From the NCBI GenBank assembly GCA_947259495.1, contig CAMYLV010000002.1, forward strand, positions 1 to 64,000: a DNA stretch of 64,000 nucleotides, read 5' to 3'. Below are positions 42,839 to 51,905 of this stretch, piece by piece (the stretch's first letter is position 1; every line of letters starts with the position of its first letter). The DNA is from an uncultured Desulfobacterales bacterium. Its GTDB lineage: Bacteria; Desulfobacterota; Desulfobacteria; Desulfobacterales; JAHEIW01. A program made the translations under genes and the position numbers. Below the pieces are notes generated by a model. It was given only the letters and a program-made list of their open reading frames with translations, did not search any database and was not told the origin of the DNA.

Positions 42839-44125
42839 ATGAATCTGTCCAACTCAAAAAAATTGTTTGATCGTGCCGTAAAGTTAATCCCAGGGGGGGT
42901 CAACAGCCCTGTGCGAGCATGTCAATCGGTGGGTGCTGAACCGCTTTTCATCGATCGGGCCGAGGGCTGTCTGATTTTTGATGCCGATGGCAATCGCTAC
43001 ATTGATTACATCGGTTCCTGGGGATCGCTGATCCTCGGGCACCGTTACCCGTCGGTGATTGAGGCCGTTACTGTGGTGTTGGAACGTGGAACCAGCTTTG
43101 GGGCACCGACTGACCTTGAAGTGCAGCTCGCGCAGATGGTGGTTGAAGCAGTTCCATCGGTTGAAATCGTGCGCATGGTTAATTCAGGTACCGAAGCGAC
43201 TATGAGCGCGGTGCGACTGGCACGGGGAGTCACCCAGCGGGAATTGATTATAAAATTTGATGGCTGCTATCATGGGCATGCCGATACGCTGCTTGTTGCT
43301 GCGGGCTCGGGCTTAGCTACTCTGGGTATTCCGGGCAGCCCGGGGGTTCCTGAATCTATCGCCCGGCACACCCTGTCACTTCCATATAATGACGTGGATT
43401 CTCTGAACAAGGTGATGACGGAAAAAGGCGAATTCGTTGCCGGCATCATTGTGGAACCGGTTGCGGGCAACATGGGGTTGGTGGCGCCGGGAAAAGGCTT
43501 TTTGGAGACACTCAGACAGCTGTGTGACCGATACGGATCACTCCTGATTTTTGATGAAGTTATGACCGGTTTTCGGGTGGCCTATGGGGGAGCTCAGGCC
43601 CTGTATGGCGTTTATCCGGATCTGACCTGCTTCGGGAAAATTATTGGTGGCGGACTGCCGGTGGGCGCTTATGGTGGCAAGCGCGAGTTGATGTCCCAGG
43701 TTGCTCCGCAGGGATCGATCTATCAGGCCGGAACTTTATCCGGCAATCCGGTGGCCATGGCAGCCGGAATTGCGACCCTTGAGCAGATTCAAAAAGACGG
43801 GTTTTATGAAGCCCTGGACCAGAAAGCAGAGCATCTCTTGTCTGGACTGCAACACGCTGCCCAAAAAGCGACCATACCGGTGCAGGCCCAGCGGGTTGGC
43901 TCCATGCTCGGTTTCTTTTTTAACGACCGGGCGGTCAAAAATTTTGATGATTCCAAAACCAGTGATTTAAAAAAATTTTCTGCATTTTACAATGGATTGC
44001 GCCAAGCGGGCATCTACATCGCACCTTCTCAGTTTGAAGCGTTGTTTATCTCCGCTGCGCATGAAACCGAACACATTGAAGCCACCCTCAAGGCGGCCGA
44101 GCGCGTCCTGGTTCAGCTCAAATGA
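42839..44125 (+). CDS. hemL: Glutamate-1-semialdehyde 2,1-aminomutase
   Basis: HemL converts glutamate-1-semialdehyde to 5-aminolevulinate, the first committed tetrapyrrole precursor in the C5 pathway. The 428-residue PLP enzyme has RAVKLIPGGVNSPVRA at the start, the substrate-gating NSGTEATMSAVRLARG region near 120, DEVMTGFRVAYGGAQ near 240 and the PLP lysine in CFGKIIGGGLPVGAYGG near 265. Length and motifs are normal. An AAAGGATACCAATCGC precedes the start. It is the upstream gene of a plus-strand run of signalling and cell-wall genes. Confidence 0.96.
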   Translation: MNLSNSKKLFDRAVKLIPGGVNSPVRACQSVGAEPLFIDRAEGCLIFDADGNRYIDYIGSWGSLILGHRYPSVIEAVTVVLERGTSFGAPTDLEVQLAQMVVEAVPSVEIVRMVNSGTEATMSAVRLARGVTQRELIIKFDGCYHGHADTLLVAAGSGLATLGIPGSPGVPESIARHTLSLPYNDVDSLNKVMTEKGEFVAGIIVEPVAGNMGLVAPGKGFLETLRQLCDRYGSLLIFDEVMTGFRVAYGGAQALYGVYPDLTCFGKIIGGGLPVGAYGGKRELMSQVAPQGSIYQAGTLSGNPVAMAAGIATLEQIQKDGFYEALDQKAEHLLSGLQHAAQKATIPVQAQRVGSMLGFFFNDRAVKNFDDSKTSDLKKFSAFYNGLRQAGIYIAPSQFEALFISAAHETEHIEATLKAAERVLVQLK

Positions 44126-44244
44126 TACCGGATACGTGGATATGAAAACCGCCGCCCCATTTGTTGCCAAAGTAACGACTCTTTCTTCCGAGACCGTTTC
44201 ATTAATTTTCGGAAAATGAATTGTCGATTAAGGAGAGCGCATAA

Positions 44245-45237
44245 ATGAAAGATTTCAGTTCTCAAGAAAAATTAATCGAGACCTATTTAAAGGACAATAA
44301 AAAAGAGCAGGCCGTTGAGTTGCTTTTTGATTTGATTGCCGAATACGCGCAAACCCATAATTTTGCTAAAGCAGAATCATTGCGAGAAAGACTTTTTGAA
44401 GTTGATTCTATGGCGCTAGATGAGATTGTGAAATCTGCTGAAATCATCGAGAATGCCAAAATTACTGCTATGGATCAGGCGCATATGAAAACTTGGTCTC
44501 ATCTGTATAAAAATTTGACAAAAGAAGAGTCGATAGCGCTCTACTACAGCATGCAAACTGCCGTCTATGAACCAGAGCAGATTGTTTTTCGGCAGGGTGA
44601 GATGATCGCAAATTTGTATTTCATAAATGCCGGCCAGTTAAAATTGTTTTATCATCAGGATAAACACACAATTCTGCTGAATACTTTAGGACCCGGCGAT
44701 CTTGCCGGCGAGGATACTTTTTTCACAAATTCAACCTGTACAATATCTGTGATGGCCCATTCAACGGTCAAATTAAATTATTTAGAAAAAGCAGTTCTGC
44801 AGAAATGGCAGGCTGAGGCGCCCAACCTTGCCAATAAACTGCAGGATTACTGTACAGGCCTGGAGCCCATTAAAGAGTTGCTTCAAAAAAAGGAACTCGA
44901 ACGGCGGGCACATCCGCGATGCGCCATAGCCGGCAGCGCTGCGATTCAAATTTTAGATAAACAAGGCAGTAAGGTTTTTAAAGGAGATCTTTCAGACATT
45001 TCCGCCAGCGGGGTGTCGTTTATTATGAACACTTCACCAACGGCGGCCGAAACATTGCTGGGTTGCCGTCTCAATTTAAAATTTACGCTGCGCGGTGCTT
45101 TTCCTGAAATTAGCATCGATCAGGAGGGCCGTATCGTTGGCGTTCATGGTCAGCTGTTTAATGAGTATCTTATCAATGTAAAATGGGAACAGCCACTTGA
45201 CGACGGTCTGATTGATAGAATCAAGACGGTCGCGTAG
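44245..45237 (+). CDS. Cyclic-nucleotide-binding and PilZ two-domain protein
   Basis: The 330-residue cytoplasmic protein has a helical N-terminus (about 1-90), a cNMP-binding beta-roll (about 100-205; QIVFRQGEMIANLYFINAGQL and LGPGDLAGEDTFFTN) and a C-terminal PilZ domain (about 218-325). PilZ domains bind cyclic di-GMP through RxxxR and (D/N)xSxxG; here they are RRAHPR and DISASG. The cNMP phosphate-binding segment lacks the usual RAA arginine (GEDTFFTNST), so ligand binding by that part is doubtful. There is no DNA-binding or enzyme domain. It could join two second messengers in one switch. It has an AAGGAG six bases before the start. Confidence 0.85.
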   Translation: MKDFSSQEKLIETYLKDNKKEQAVELLFDLIAEYAQTHNFAKAESLRERLFEVDSMALDEIVKSAEIIENAKITAMDQAHMKTWSHLYKNLTKEESIALYYSMQTAVYEPEQIVFRQGEMIANLYFINAGQLKLFYHQDKHTILLNTLGPGDLAGEDTFFTNSTCTISVMAHSTVKLNYLEKAVLQKWQAEAPNLANKLQDYCTGLEPIKELLQKKELERRAHPRCAIAGSAAIQILDKQGSKVFKGDLSDISASGVSFIMNTSPTAAETLLGCRLNLKFTLRGAFPEISIDQEGRIVGVHGQLFNEYLINVKWEQPLDDGLIDRIKTVA

Positions 45238-45250
45238 CGATTCAAATATA

Positions 45251-45279
45251 TTGATTTATATGCAAATATTTGCCATAAT
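45251..45279 (+). promoter_or_regulatory. Promoter with palindromic operator-like spacer upstream of hybrid kinase
   Basis: TTGATT (45251-45256) and CATAAT (45274-45279) are separated by 17 bases. Within that spacer is the perfect palindrome GCAAATATTTGC (45262-45273), a good place for a repressor or activator. Transcription would give a leader of about 170 bases before the kinase gene. The leader carries the hairpin GCGGGT-GCAA-ACCCGC (45316-45331). Confidence 0.5.
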
Positions 45280-45475
45280 ATGTTAATAGCGATCGGCCAA
45301 GAGGGGGGTTGATGAGCGGGTGCAAACCCGCACCACAGATAACGGTCTTTGCGCGTATTGTTCAGAGGTTAGGGCTGAAGGCATTGTCGGTCATTGTACA
45401 GTGGAATAGCTGAACTGTTTTGAACAGATTCAGGCCGGTCTAAAGCCAGGAGGAAGAAATGGAGCCGATGAACCT

Positions 45476-47392
45476 ATGGCCAAATTAACCCCTGGAGAAA
45501 AATCTGCACCCAAGCACCCGCATTACCTGCATGCCAATCCCAGTGCTTTGCCTTCATCCCTGATCGATCATTTTGACGGTTTCGCTATCACTACCGACCG
45601 CCACGGTCGGATCGTGTTCGCCAACCGGGCTGCAATACGGTTAAGCGGATTGAGCCAATCAGAAATAATGGGGCGTTCGCTTGACATTTTGTTTGATCTT
45701 ACGGCCGAGCAGCAAACATCGATCGGGCAATGTCTGGGTCAAAAAAAAACACTCATTTTCGAAACAACCGCCCGGAGCAAAACGAGCGCGACCCGGATGG
45801 TTCAACTCAACGTTTCAGCGCTCGATTCAGCGGCCGCCGATAGTGGGCTGGCTGTTTTTGCAGTTGATGTTTCCGGACTCAAACGCACTATTCAAGAACA
45901 GACCCAATTGGTTACCGCGGTTGAACATGCGGCAGAGTCCATTATCGTGACCGATCCCGCAGGCGTTATCGAATATGTCAATCCTGCTTTTGAAAAAATT
46001 ACTGGATATTCGCGCCATGAGGTTATCGGCGGTAACATCGAACTGCTGGACAGCGGGCAGCATTCGAAAGCATTTTTTAGCACGATCATCGATACGCTGC
46101 AGCGCGGAGAAATATGGCAGGGCCGAATGGTTAACAAGCGCAGGGATCATTCGTTATATGAAACCGAAGCCACTGTTTCTCCGATCAAAAACAAAACTGG
46201 ATCTATTACCAACTATGTCAGCGTCCAGCGGGATGTTTCGCACGAAGTCCGTCTGGAAAGGCAGCTGCGCCAGGCCCAGAAAATGGAAGCCATCGGCACT
46301 TTGGCCGGCGGTATCGCTCATGATTTTAATAATCTGCTCATGGGTATCCAGGGTAATATTTCGTTGTCCCTTTTGGATATCGAGCCCAACTCGTCGCTGG
46401 TAAAGAACCTAAAAAAAATTGAGCAGTACGTTCAGAATGGTGTGGATTTGACCAAACAGCTGTTGGGCTTTGCCAGGGGGGGCAAATATGAAATCAGTTT
46501 GCTCTATCTGAATGAACTGATCAAAGAGCAGAATCTCATGTTTAGTCGTACCAACAAGGATATCCTTTTTAAAAATGAAGCCAAACCAAATCTCTGGAGT
46601 GTCGAGGCGGATCGGGGTCAGATCGAACAGGTATTGTTGAACCTTTATTTGAATGCCTTGCAGGCAATGCCCGGCGGCGGAACACTGACAACCCGAACCG
46701 GAAATGTTACCATTGATAAGGACCAATACAGCCCTTATTATGTCAAGGCGGGTAGTTACATCAAAATAACCATCGCAGATACCGGCGTTGGAATGGATGA
46801 AGACATTCAGCAACGCATCTTCGATCCATTTTTTACGACCAAGGAAATGGGCCGCGGCACGGGGCTCGGATTGGCTTCTGTATACGGGATTGTTAAAAAT
46901 CATGAAGGCTTTATTAAAGTATTTAGTAAAAAGGGGCAGGGGACAAAATTTGAGATTTATTTGCCTGCTTCGGGCAAAGCCGTACCAACCCCTAAAAAGG
47001 CCAGCGAAAAATTTGTTGAGGGCCAGGAGACGGTCCTGCTGGTGGATGATGAGGACATGATCATTGATGTCGGTACGCGGATGCTTAGAAAACTGGGCTA
47101 TCAGGTTTTTACCGCCAGAGACGGCAAAGAAGCCATTACGATTTTTAAGAAGCACCAGGATAAAATTGATCTGATCGTTCTGGATATGATTATGCCCCAG
47201 ATGGGGGGTGGTGAAACCTTTGACCGCATCAAGAAAATCAAACCCGACGTGAAGGTGTTATTGTCCAGCGGATTTAGCATTAACGGTCAAGCTTCTGAAA
47301 TTTTAAATCGGGGGTGTAACAGTTTTATTCAAAAACCCTTTAATTTGCAAAAGCTGTCACAAAATATCAGGGCCATACTGGAAGCAGAATAG
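45476..47392 (+). CDS. PAS-PAS hybrid sensor histidine kinase with receiver domain
   Basis: There is no membrane segment in its 638 residues, so this is a soluble kinase. Two PAS domains are seen (about 28-140, ITTDRHGRIVFANRAAIRL; about 145-260, VTDPAGVIEYVNPAFEKITG). The phosphoacceptor is in the HDFNN form of the H-box (GGIAHDFNNLLMGI, His about residue 282), followed by an ATPase domain (LNLYLNALQAMPGGG, ADTGVGMD, FDPFFTTKEMGRGTGLGL). A C-terminal receiver has DDED near 524 and the phosphoacceptor Asp in DLIVLDMIMPQMGG. The output partner is unknown. A strong Shine-Dalgarno sequence serves a nine-codon mini-ORF overlapping the start. Confidence 0.88.
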   Translation: MAKLTPGEKSAPKHPHYLHANPSALPSSLIDHFDGFAITTDRHGRIVFANRAAIRLSGLSQSEIMGRSLDILFDLTAEQQTSIGQCLGQKKTLIFETTARSKTSATRMVQLNVSALDSAAADSGLAVFAVDVSGLKRTIQEQTQLVTAVEHAAESIIVTDPAGVIEYVNPAFEKITGYSRHEVIGGNIELLDSGQHSKAFFSTIIDTLQRGEIWQGRMVNKRRDHSLYETEATVSPIKNKTGSITNYVSVQRDVSHEVRLERQLRQAQKMEAIGTLAGGIAHDFNNLLMGIQGNISLSLLDIEPNSSLVKNLKKIEQYVQNGVDLTKQLLGFARGGKYEISLLYLNELIKEQNLMFSRTNKDILFKNEAKPNLWSVEADRGQIEQVLLNLYLNALQAMPGGGTLTTRTGNVTIDKDQYSPYYVKAGSYIKITIADTGVGMDEDIQQRIFDPFFTTKEMGRGTGLGLASVYGIVKNHEGFIKVFSKKGQGTKFEIYLPASGKAVPTPKKASEKFVEGQETVLLVDDEDMIIDVGTRMLRKLGYQVFTARDGKEAITIFKKHQDKIDLIVLDMIMPQMGGGETFDRIKKIKPDVKVLLSSGFSINGQASEILNRGCNSFIQKPFNLQKLSQNIRAILEAE

Positions 47393-47500
47393 GCCCTATT
47401 TGCGGTCACCGTTTGACCTGCCTTTTACATCGCGCCCTCCCGCCAAAATGAAAACCATCCTGGGACGATGTTTTATTTGCCATTGAGGGGGAGCTTTTCA

Positions 47501-48922
47501 ATGCCTGAAAGCCGAAATTGCATTCCTGAGCATGTTCAAAAAATTCACCTGATCGCCGTCTGCGGGACCGGAATGGGTGCTCTGGCATGTATGCTTAAAA
47601 GCCTGAATTTTGATATATCCGGGTCAGATCAAAAAGTCTACCCGCCGATGAGCGATTTTTTACGGGAACAGGGAATTCACATCATGGACGGCTTCGATGC
47701 CGCCAACATTTCTTACGGTCCGGACCTGGTGATTGTCGGCAACGCCGTCACCCGCGAAAATCCGGAAGTGAAGAAAATGAAGCAAATGGGGATCCCGTTT
47801 TGCTCCATGCCCCAGGCATTGAACCGGTTTTTCGCTAAAAATAAAAAACCGCTATTGGTCTCCGGTACTCACGGCAAAACGACCACCGCCGCCATTTTAG
47901 CCTGGATGCTCCATAAAGGCGGATTGGACCCGTCCTTTATGATCGGCGGTATTCTGCAGAACTTTGACAGCAACTACCGGCTGGGTGGTGGCGACCCCAT
48001 CATTATTGAAGGTGACGAATACGATACGGCATTTTTCGACAAAGGCCCCAAATTCATGCATTATCAGCCCGCCATAAGCGTGTTGACCAGTGTCGAATTT
48101 GACCATGCCGATATTTTTCGCGATCTCAATCATGTCCAACTGGTATTCAGCCGGTTTCTATCTCAGCTCAAGCGTTCGAGCCTGCTGCTCGTTTTTGATG
48201 CAGATGAAAATATACGCCAGATCATTTCCAAGGCGCATTGTCGGATCGAATACTATGGGAGTGATGATCATTCCAACTGGTGTCTGGGCGACATTCAGGT
48301 TGATGCGCCCTGGAGCATATTTGAGGTGCTGAAATTCGGGGAACCCTATGGTCGCTTTAAGACAAAAATGGTCGGCTTGCACAATTTGTACAATACGTTG
48401 GCGGTTATTGCCATCGCAGATCATCTGGGTTTATCGCGTGCAAAAATCGGCGCGGCACTGGCAACTTTTGAAGGGGTCAAGCGCCGTCAGCAAATCCGCG
48501 GCCTTAAAAATCAAATTACGGTAATGGATGACTTTGCTCATCATCCAACCGCAGTGCGGGAAACAGTTGCGGCGGTCAAATCATTTTATTCACCCAAACG
48601 TTTGATTGCCGTTTTCGAGCCCCGCACCAACTCGAGCATGCGTGATGTTTTTCAAAACGTATATCCGTTGGCGTTCGATTTTGCGGATTTGATCTGTATT
48701 CGCCAACCTCCGCTGTTAGAAAAGATTCCCGTCGCAGAAAGATTTTCATCTGAAAAGCTCGTTGCTGAGTTAAGGCGCCGCGGTAAGGATGCCCATTTTT
48801 TCGCAGATACTGCATCCATCGTTGAATTTCTTGTCCAGCATGCCGCCCCCGGCGACCTGGTGCTGGTGATGTCCAACGGCGGATTTGATAATATCCATGA
48901 AAAACTGCTTGACCGACTGTAA
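47501..48922 (+). CDS. mpl: UDP-N-acetylmuramate:L-alanyl-gamma-D-glutamyl-meso-diaminopimelate ligase
   Basis: Mpl attaches the recovered tripeptide L-Ala-D-Glu-mDAP to UDP-N-acetylmuramic acid in peptidoglycan recycling. The Mur ligase fold is clear over 473 residues: IHLIAVCGTGMGALACML at the start, ATP loop VSGTHGKTTTAAILAWML near 120, IIEGDEYDTAFFDKGPKF near 165 (the Mpl form of the substrate region), and MDDFAHHPTAVRETV near 345. The ATG at 47501 has GAGGGGGAG upstream; an ATG at 47468 does not. Peptidoglycan in this organism therefore probably contains meso-diaminopimelate. Confidence 0.93.
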   Translation: MPESRNCIPEHVQKIHLIAVCGTGMGALACMLKSLNFDISGSDQKVYPPMSDFLREQGIHIMDGFDAANISYGPDLVIVGNAVTRENPEVKKMKQMGIPFCSMPQALNRFFAKNKKPLLVSGTHGKTTTAAILAWMLHKGGLDPSFMIGGILQNFDSNYRLGGGDPIIIEGDEYDTAFFDKGPKFMHYQPAISVLTSVEFDHADIFRDLNHVQLVFSRFLSQLKRSSLLLVFDADENIRQIISKAHCRIEYYGSDDHSNWCLGDIQVDAPWSIFEVLKFGEPYGRFKTKMVGLHNLYNTLAVIAIADHLGLSRAKIGAALATFEGVKRRQQIRGLKNQITVMDDFAHHPTAVRETVAAVKSFYSPKRLIAVFEPRTNSSMRDVFQNVYPLAFDFADLICIRQPPLLEKIPVAERFSSEKLVAELRRRGKDAHFFADTASIVEFLVQHAAPGDLVLVMSNGGFDNIHEKLLDRL

Positions 48923-49094
48923 CCCCTCTGAAATATTCAATTGACACTTTCCCTCTGTTTCAAATACGGTGGCACATGTTTGATCATTGAGCGATGCAAG
49001 CGCTGATATTTGTTTTTGTGTGAAACAACATTTTGCGCTTTCGGGCAACGGTTATTCCGTCATAAATGTTCCCGGCAACCAGAATTAAATAAAA

Positions 49095-49916
49095 ATGGAT
49101 AATACTCAATTTCGGCAGATTATTGAAATCGAACAGGGATATCAAACTCCGGCTCAACGGCGTTTGCTGGCGCACCATATTCCGGGATGGCCGGCATCAA
49201 TTTTTTATGCCCGTATTGCGCTGGCTTTTCTCACCGCAGGTCTGGCAGGGCGCCGCGGAACGTTGCACAACGAAAGATGGCTGCGCGCATCCCTCAACTG
49301 CATTAAGGCTGTCGAAGCTGCCGGCGGCCGTCTGAGCGTCATGGGTCTTGAAGGCCTCAACACTCATAAAGGGCCACTGGTCTTCATTGCCAATCATATG
49401 AGCATTCTTGAAACCGTCATTCTGCCGTCATTTACCCTGCCTTTTAACGACGTCACGTTTATTATCAAAGACGAATTACGACACTATCCTGTCATCGGCT
49501 GGGTAATGAAAGCGCTTGATTTTATCGCTGTACACCGCAAAAATCCCCGTGAAGACTTAAGAATCGTTTTAAACGAAGGGCGACATCGTATTCAACAGGG
49601 TTGCTCGGTAGTTGTTTTCCCCCAGGCCACCCGCAGTACGGTCTTCGATGTCAATAATTTTAACACGCTTGGTGTAAAATTGGCCCGCAAATCAGGGGTG
49701 CCGGTAGTGCCGGTTGCGCTTAAAACAGACTTTCACGGCACCGGCCACTGGTTAAAAGATATTGGACCGATTTATCCTGACCGACTGATTTATTTTAAAT
49801 TCGGCAAGCCCATTGCAGTTGTCGGCAACGGGCAGGCTGCCCATCGCAGCGTGGTTGAATTTATTGCCCAAAATTTAAAATCCTGGGGCGTAGAAGTTCG
49901 CATCAATCCTGATTGA
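49095..49916 (+). CDS. PlsC-type 1-acyl-glycerol-3-phosphate acyltransferase family protein
   Basis: This 273-residue peripheral or membrane-linked protein has the acyltransferase core: IANHMSILETVILPSF near residue 93, where the H(x4)D box is NHMSILE (Glu in place of Asp), then FIAVHRKNPREDLR near 153 and the third block VVVFPQATRST, which replaces the usual PEGTRS by PQATRS. These changes occur together and suggest a subgroup with altered substrate use; a typical PlsC is still the closest relative. It stands alone between mpl and repeat A5. No lipid gene is adjacent. Confidence 0.82.
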   Translation: MDNTQFRQIIEIEQGYQTPAQRRLLAHHIPGWPASIFYARIALAFLTAGLAGRRGTLHNERWLRASLNCIKAVEAAGGRLSVMGLEGLNTHKGPLVFIANHMSILETVILPSFTLPFNDVTFIIKDELRHYPVIGWVMKALDFIAVHRKNPREDLRIVLNEGRHRIQQGCSVVVFPQATRSTVFDVNNFNTLGVKLARKSGVPVVPVALKTDFHGTGHWLKDIGPIYPDRLIYFKFGKPIAVVGNGQAAHRSVVEFIAQNLKSWGVEVRINPD

Positions 49917-49956
49917 CTGCTTCTGGTCCCTGGCTGCTGGCTTGTTGTCGTCAGTT

Positions 49957-50059
49957 TATAGTGGTTGTCAAAAAAACGTTTCGATATTCAAACGTTTGTT
50001 TCTACAACCCCTAATGCCGCAATTCCATGAATCGGAACACGATTATGGAAAGCGATATA
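49957..50059 (-). repeat. Repeat family A, copy A5
   Basis: Reverse orientation: TATAGTGGTTGTCAAAAAAACG, hairpin AAACGTTT, CTACAACCCC, ATGCCGCAATTCCATGAATC, then GGAAAGCGATATA. It lies between the acyltransferase gene and the birA promoter region. Confidence 0.88.
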
Positions 50060-50150
50060 ATTCAAAGTCCCCAGTCCTTTTTTTTTACTGACACCTGAAA
50101 CCCATTCCCATATCCAAGGTCTACATTCCGATTGACACGCCCGATAAATT

Positions 50151-50182
50151 TCGTTAACTTTTCTGATTGTAACAGTTAACGA
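50151..50182 (+). promoter_or_regulatory. Candidate BirA operator
   Basis: The perfect inverted repeat TCGTTAAC - 16 bases - GTTAACGA lies 18 bases before the birA start codon. Known BirA sites in many bacteria are two GTTAAC/GTTTAC-type half-sites spaced by about 14 to 16 bases, so half-site sequence, spacing and position all fit autoregulation of birA in response to biotin. Confidence 0.7.
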
Positions 50183-50199
50183 CAATCTGATTTTTAAAT

Positions 50200-51126
50200 A
50201 TGAAATCCTGGATTCTTAAAAATTTGAGAAAAAAAGAGGGCGTGGTTTCAGGCCAGGCTCTGAGTGCACAGCTGGGCATATCGCGGGTAGCGATCTGGAA
50301 GCATATTCAGCAACTTCAGGCTCTTGGATATGAAATTACATCATCTGCCAAGGGGTACCGCCTCGTAAATTCTCCGGATGTGCCTTATCCATGGGAATTT
50401 GCAGACCGAGAATCCAAAATCATCTACTATGCGGAATTGACCTCTACCATGGATGCGGCCAAGCATCTGGCACGTAAAGGTTGCCCGGATTTTACAACCG
50501 TCATCGCCGGACGTCAGAAGAATGGTCGCGGGCGCCTGAACCGGCAATGGCTTTCCGAAAAAGGCGGCCTGTATTTCACAATGGTTTTGCGGCCCGATCT
50601 GCCGCCCGTCTTAAGCTTTAGGGTTGGTTTACTAGCGTCGGTGACGCTTGCCCGAATATTGAATGAAATTTTTGGTATTGATGTCAGGGTCAAATGGCCC
50701 AATGACCTTCTGGTCGATGAGCGTAAGATATGCGGCATACTTTCTGAATTAGAAGCTGAGGTGGATCAGGTGGCTTTTATCAATATCGGCATCGGCCTGA
50801 ATGTCAACAATGATCCGTCACCGATTGAACCGGCGGCAACATCGCTGAAAAATATTTTGGGCCGCAAGGTTTCAATTAAAGAGATTTTAGTCCGCTACCT
50901 GGATTTATTTGAAGCGCAAATGCAAACCCCAGCGTATGATGAAGTGATTGAACAGTGGAAGCAATTTACAGTGACATTGAATCGTGATGTTCGGGTGGTG
51001 ACGACCCATGAAGTCTTAACCGGAAAGGCAATCGATATTGACGATACTGGCGCACTGGTTCTGAAATGTTCCGATGGGTCCCTTCAAACGATACGCTACG
51101 GAGATTGTTTCCATCAAACGCACTAG
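50200..51126 (+). CDS. birA: Bifunctional biotin operon repressor / biotin-[acetyl-CoA-carboxylase] ligase
   Basis: BirA joins biotin to carboxylases and, with biotinyl-AMP bound, represses biotin genes. The 308-residue protein has an N-terminal winged helix (about 1-65; ALSAQLGISRVAIWKHIQQL), showing it is the regulatory class. The catalytic domain follows, with GRGRLNRQW near residue 108 and KWPNDLLVDERKICGIL near 165, and a small C-terminal SH3-like domain. The candidate operator directly upstream and the biotin ECF transporter genes downstream fit this role. Confidence 0.94.
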   Translation: MKSWILKNLRKKEGVVSGQALSAQLGISRVAIWKHIQQLQALGYEITSSAKGYRLVNSPDVPYPWEFADRESKIIYYAELTSTMDAAKHLARKGCPDFTTVIAGRQKNGRGRLNRQWLSEKGGLYFTMVLRPDLPPVLSFRVGLLASVTLARILNEIFGIDVRVKWPNDLLVDERKICGILSELEAEVDQVAFINIGIGLNVNNDPSPIEPAATSLKNILGRKVSIKEILVRYLDLFEAQMQTPAYDEVIEQWKQFTVTLNRDVRVVTTHEVLTGKAIDIDDTGALVLKCSDGSLQTIRYGDCFHQTH

Positions 51127-51301
51127 GACGGTGATGGTTTGGGACATCGATTTCAAACTTTTTTATTTTGCCATGAAGGGCACGAAGTTCACAAAGATTT
51201 AGATAGAATATAATAATGTCATTCTTCGTGTTCTTCGTGATCTTTTCGATATAACTGAAGTTGAATTTCAGCCTGTCTGGTTAAGATTCAATCAGGAGTT
51301 A

Positions 51302-51859
51302 ATGAAGTTGGAATCGTCGAATCAATTAAGAATGATGGTCTATGCATCTTTATGTGCGGCTCTAACCGCGGTGGGCGCTTTTTTAGCGGTTCCCATCGGC
51401 CCGGTTCCCATCGTGTTGCAGAATATGTTTGTTTATCTAGCCGGCCTGCTGCTGGGTGGTCGTTGGGGGCTGGCCAGTGTTGGTGTCTATCTACTGACCG
51501 GCGCTTGCGGGTTACCGGTTTTTGCCGGCGGACTTGGTGGCATCGGCCGCTTCGTCGGGCCGACCGGCGGGTACCTGATCGGCTATCTGCCGACGGTTTT
51601 TTTAATCGGCAAAATTGCTCAAAGAGCCCATCCGCGGATGGTTACCGATGTGCTGGCGATGATTTGTGGCACCTTGGTGCTTTACGCCTGTGGCGTTTCA
51701 TGGTTGAAAATCGTCAGCGGCATGCCGCTGACAAAAGCACTGGCGCTGGGAATGGTTCCCTTTCTCATTGGCGATGCGATTAAAATAGCGGCAGCCGCCG
51801 CCATTGCCAAAGCCTTGCGGCCCGTACTGAGAATCGAGAAATTAAGACCTTGCACCTAA
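51302..51859 (+). CDS. bioY: Biotin ECF transporter substrate-binding component BioY
   Basis: BioY binds biotin in the membrane and works with an ECF energy module. The 185-residue protein has six helices and the family motifs: AVPIGPVPIVLQNMFVYLAG near residue 24, GVYLLTGACGLPVFAGG near 56, and GPTGGYLIGYLPTVFLIG near 82. The next two genes encode an ECF ATPase and EcfT protein, so a dedicated biotin importer is encoded as a set. Upstream (51170-51250) is an imperfect inverted repeat built of CTTCGTG units. Confidence 0.94.
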   Translation: MKLESSNQLRMMVYASLCAALTAVGAFLAVPIGPVPIVLQNMFVYLAGLLLGGRWGLASVGVYLLTGACGLPVFAGGLGGIGRFVGPTGGYLIGYLPTVFLIGKIAQRAHPRMVTDVLAMICGTLVLYACGVSWLKIVSGMPLTKALALGMVPFLIGDAIKIAAAAAIAKALRPVLRIEKLRPCT

Positions 51860-51905
51860 AAAATGAAAATTTGCTCTTTAGTATGAAATAACACGGGATG
51901 CAAAT

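Noticed and set aside
44142-44219. 25-codon open frame between hemL and the cNMP/PilZ gene
   Set aside because: Too short, no clear Shine-Dalgarno sequence and no recognisable family.
45316-45331. Hairpin GCGGGT-GCAA-ACCCGC as a cyclic di-GMP riboswitch
   Set aside because: Only one stem with a GNRA loop is present; the conserved core of the GEMM motif is absent.
50488-50510. Sigma-54-like match (TGGCAC...TTGC)
   Set aside because: The spacer is too long by two bases and the match lies inside birA.
51170-51250. CTTCGTG-unit inverted repeat before bioY as a riboswitch or BirA site
   Set aside because: The sequence shows only simple repeated units; no half-site of the birA operator type and no known riboswitch core were found.
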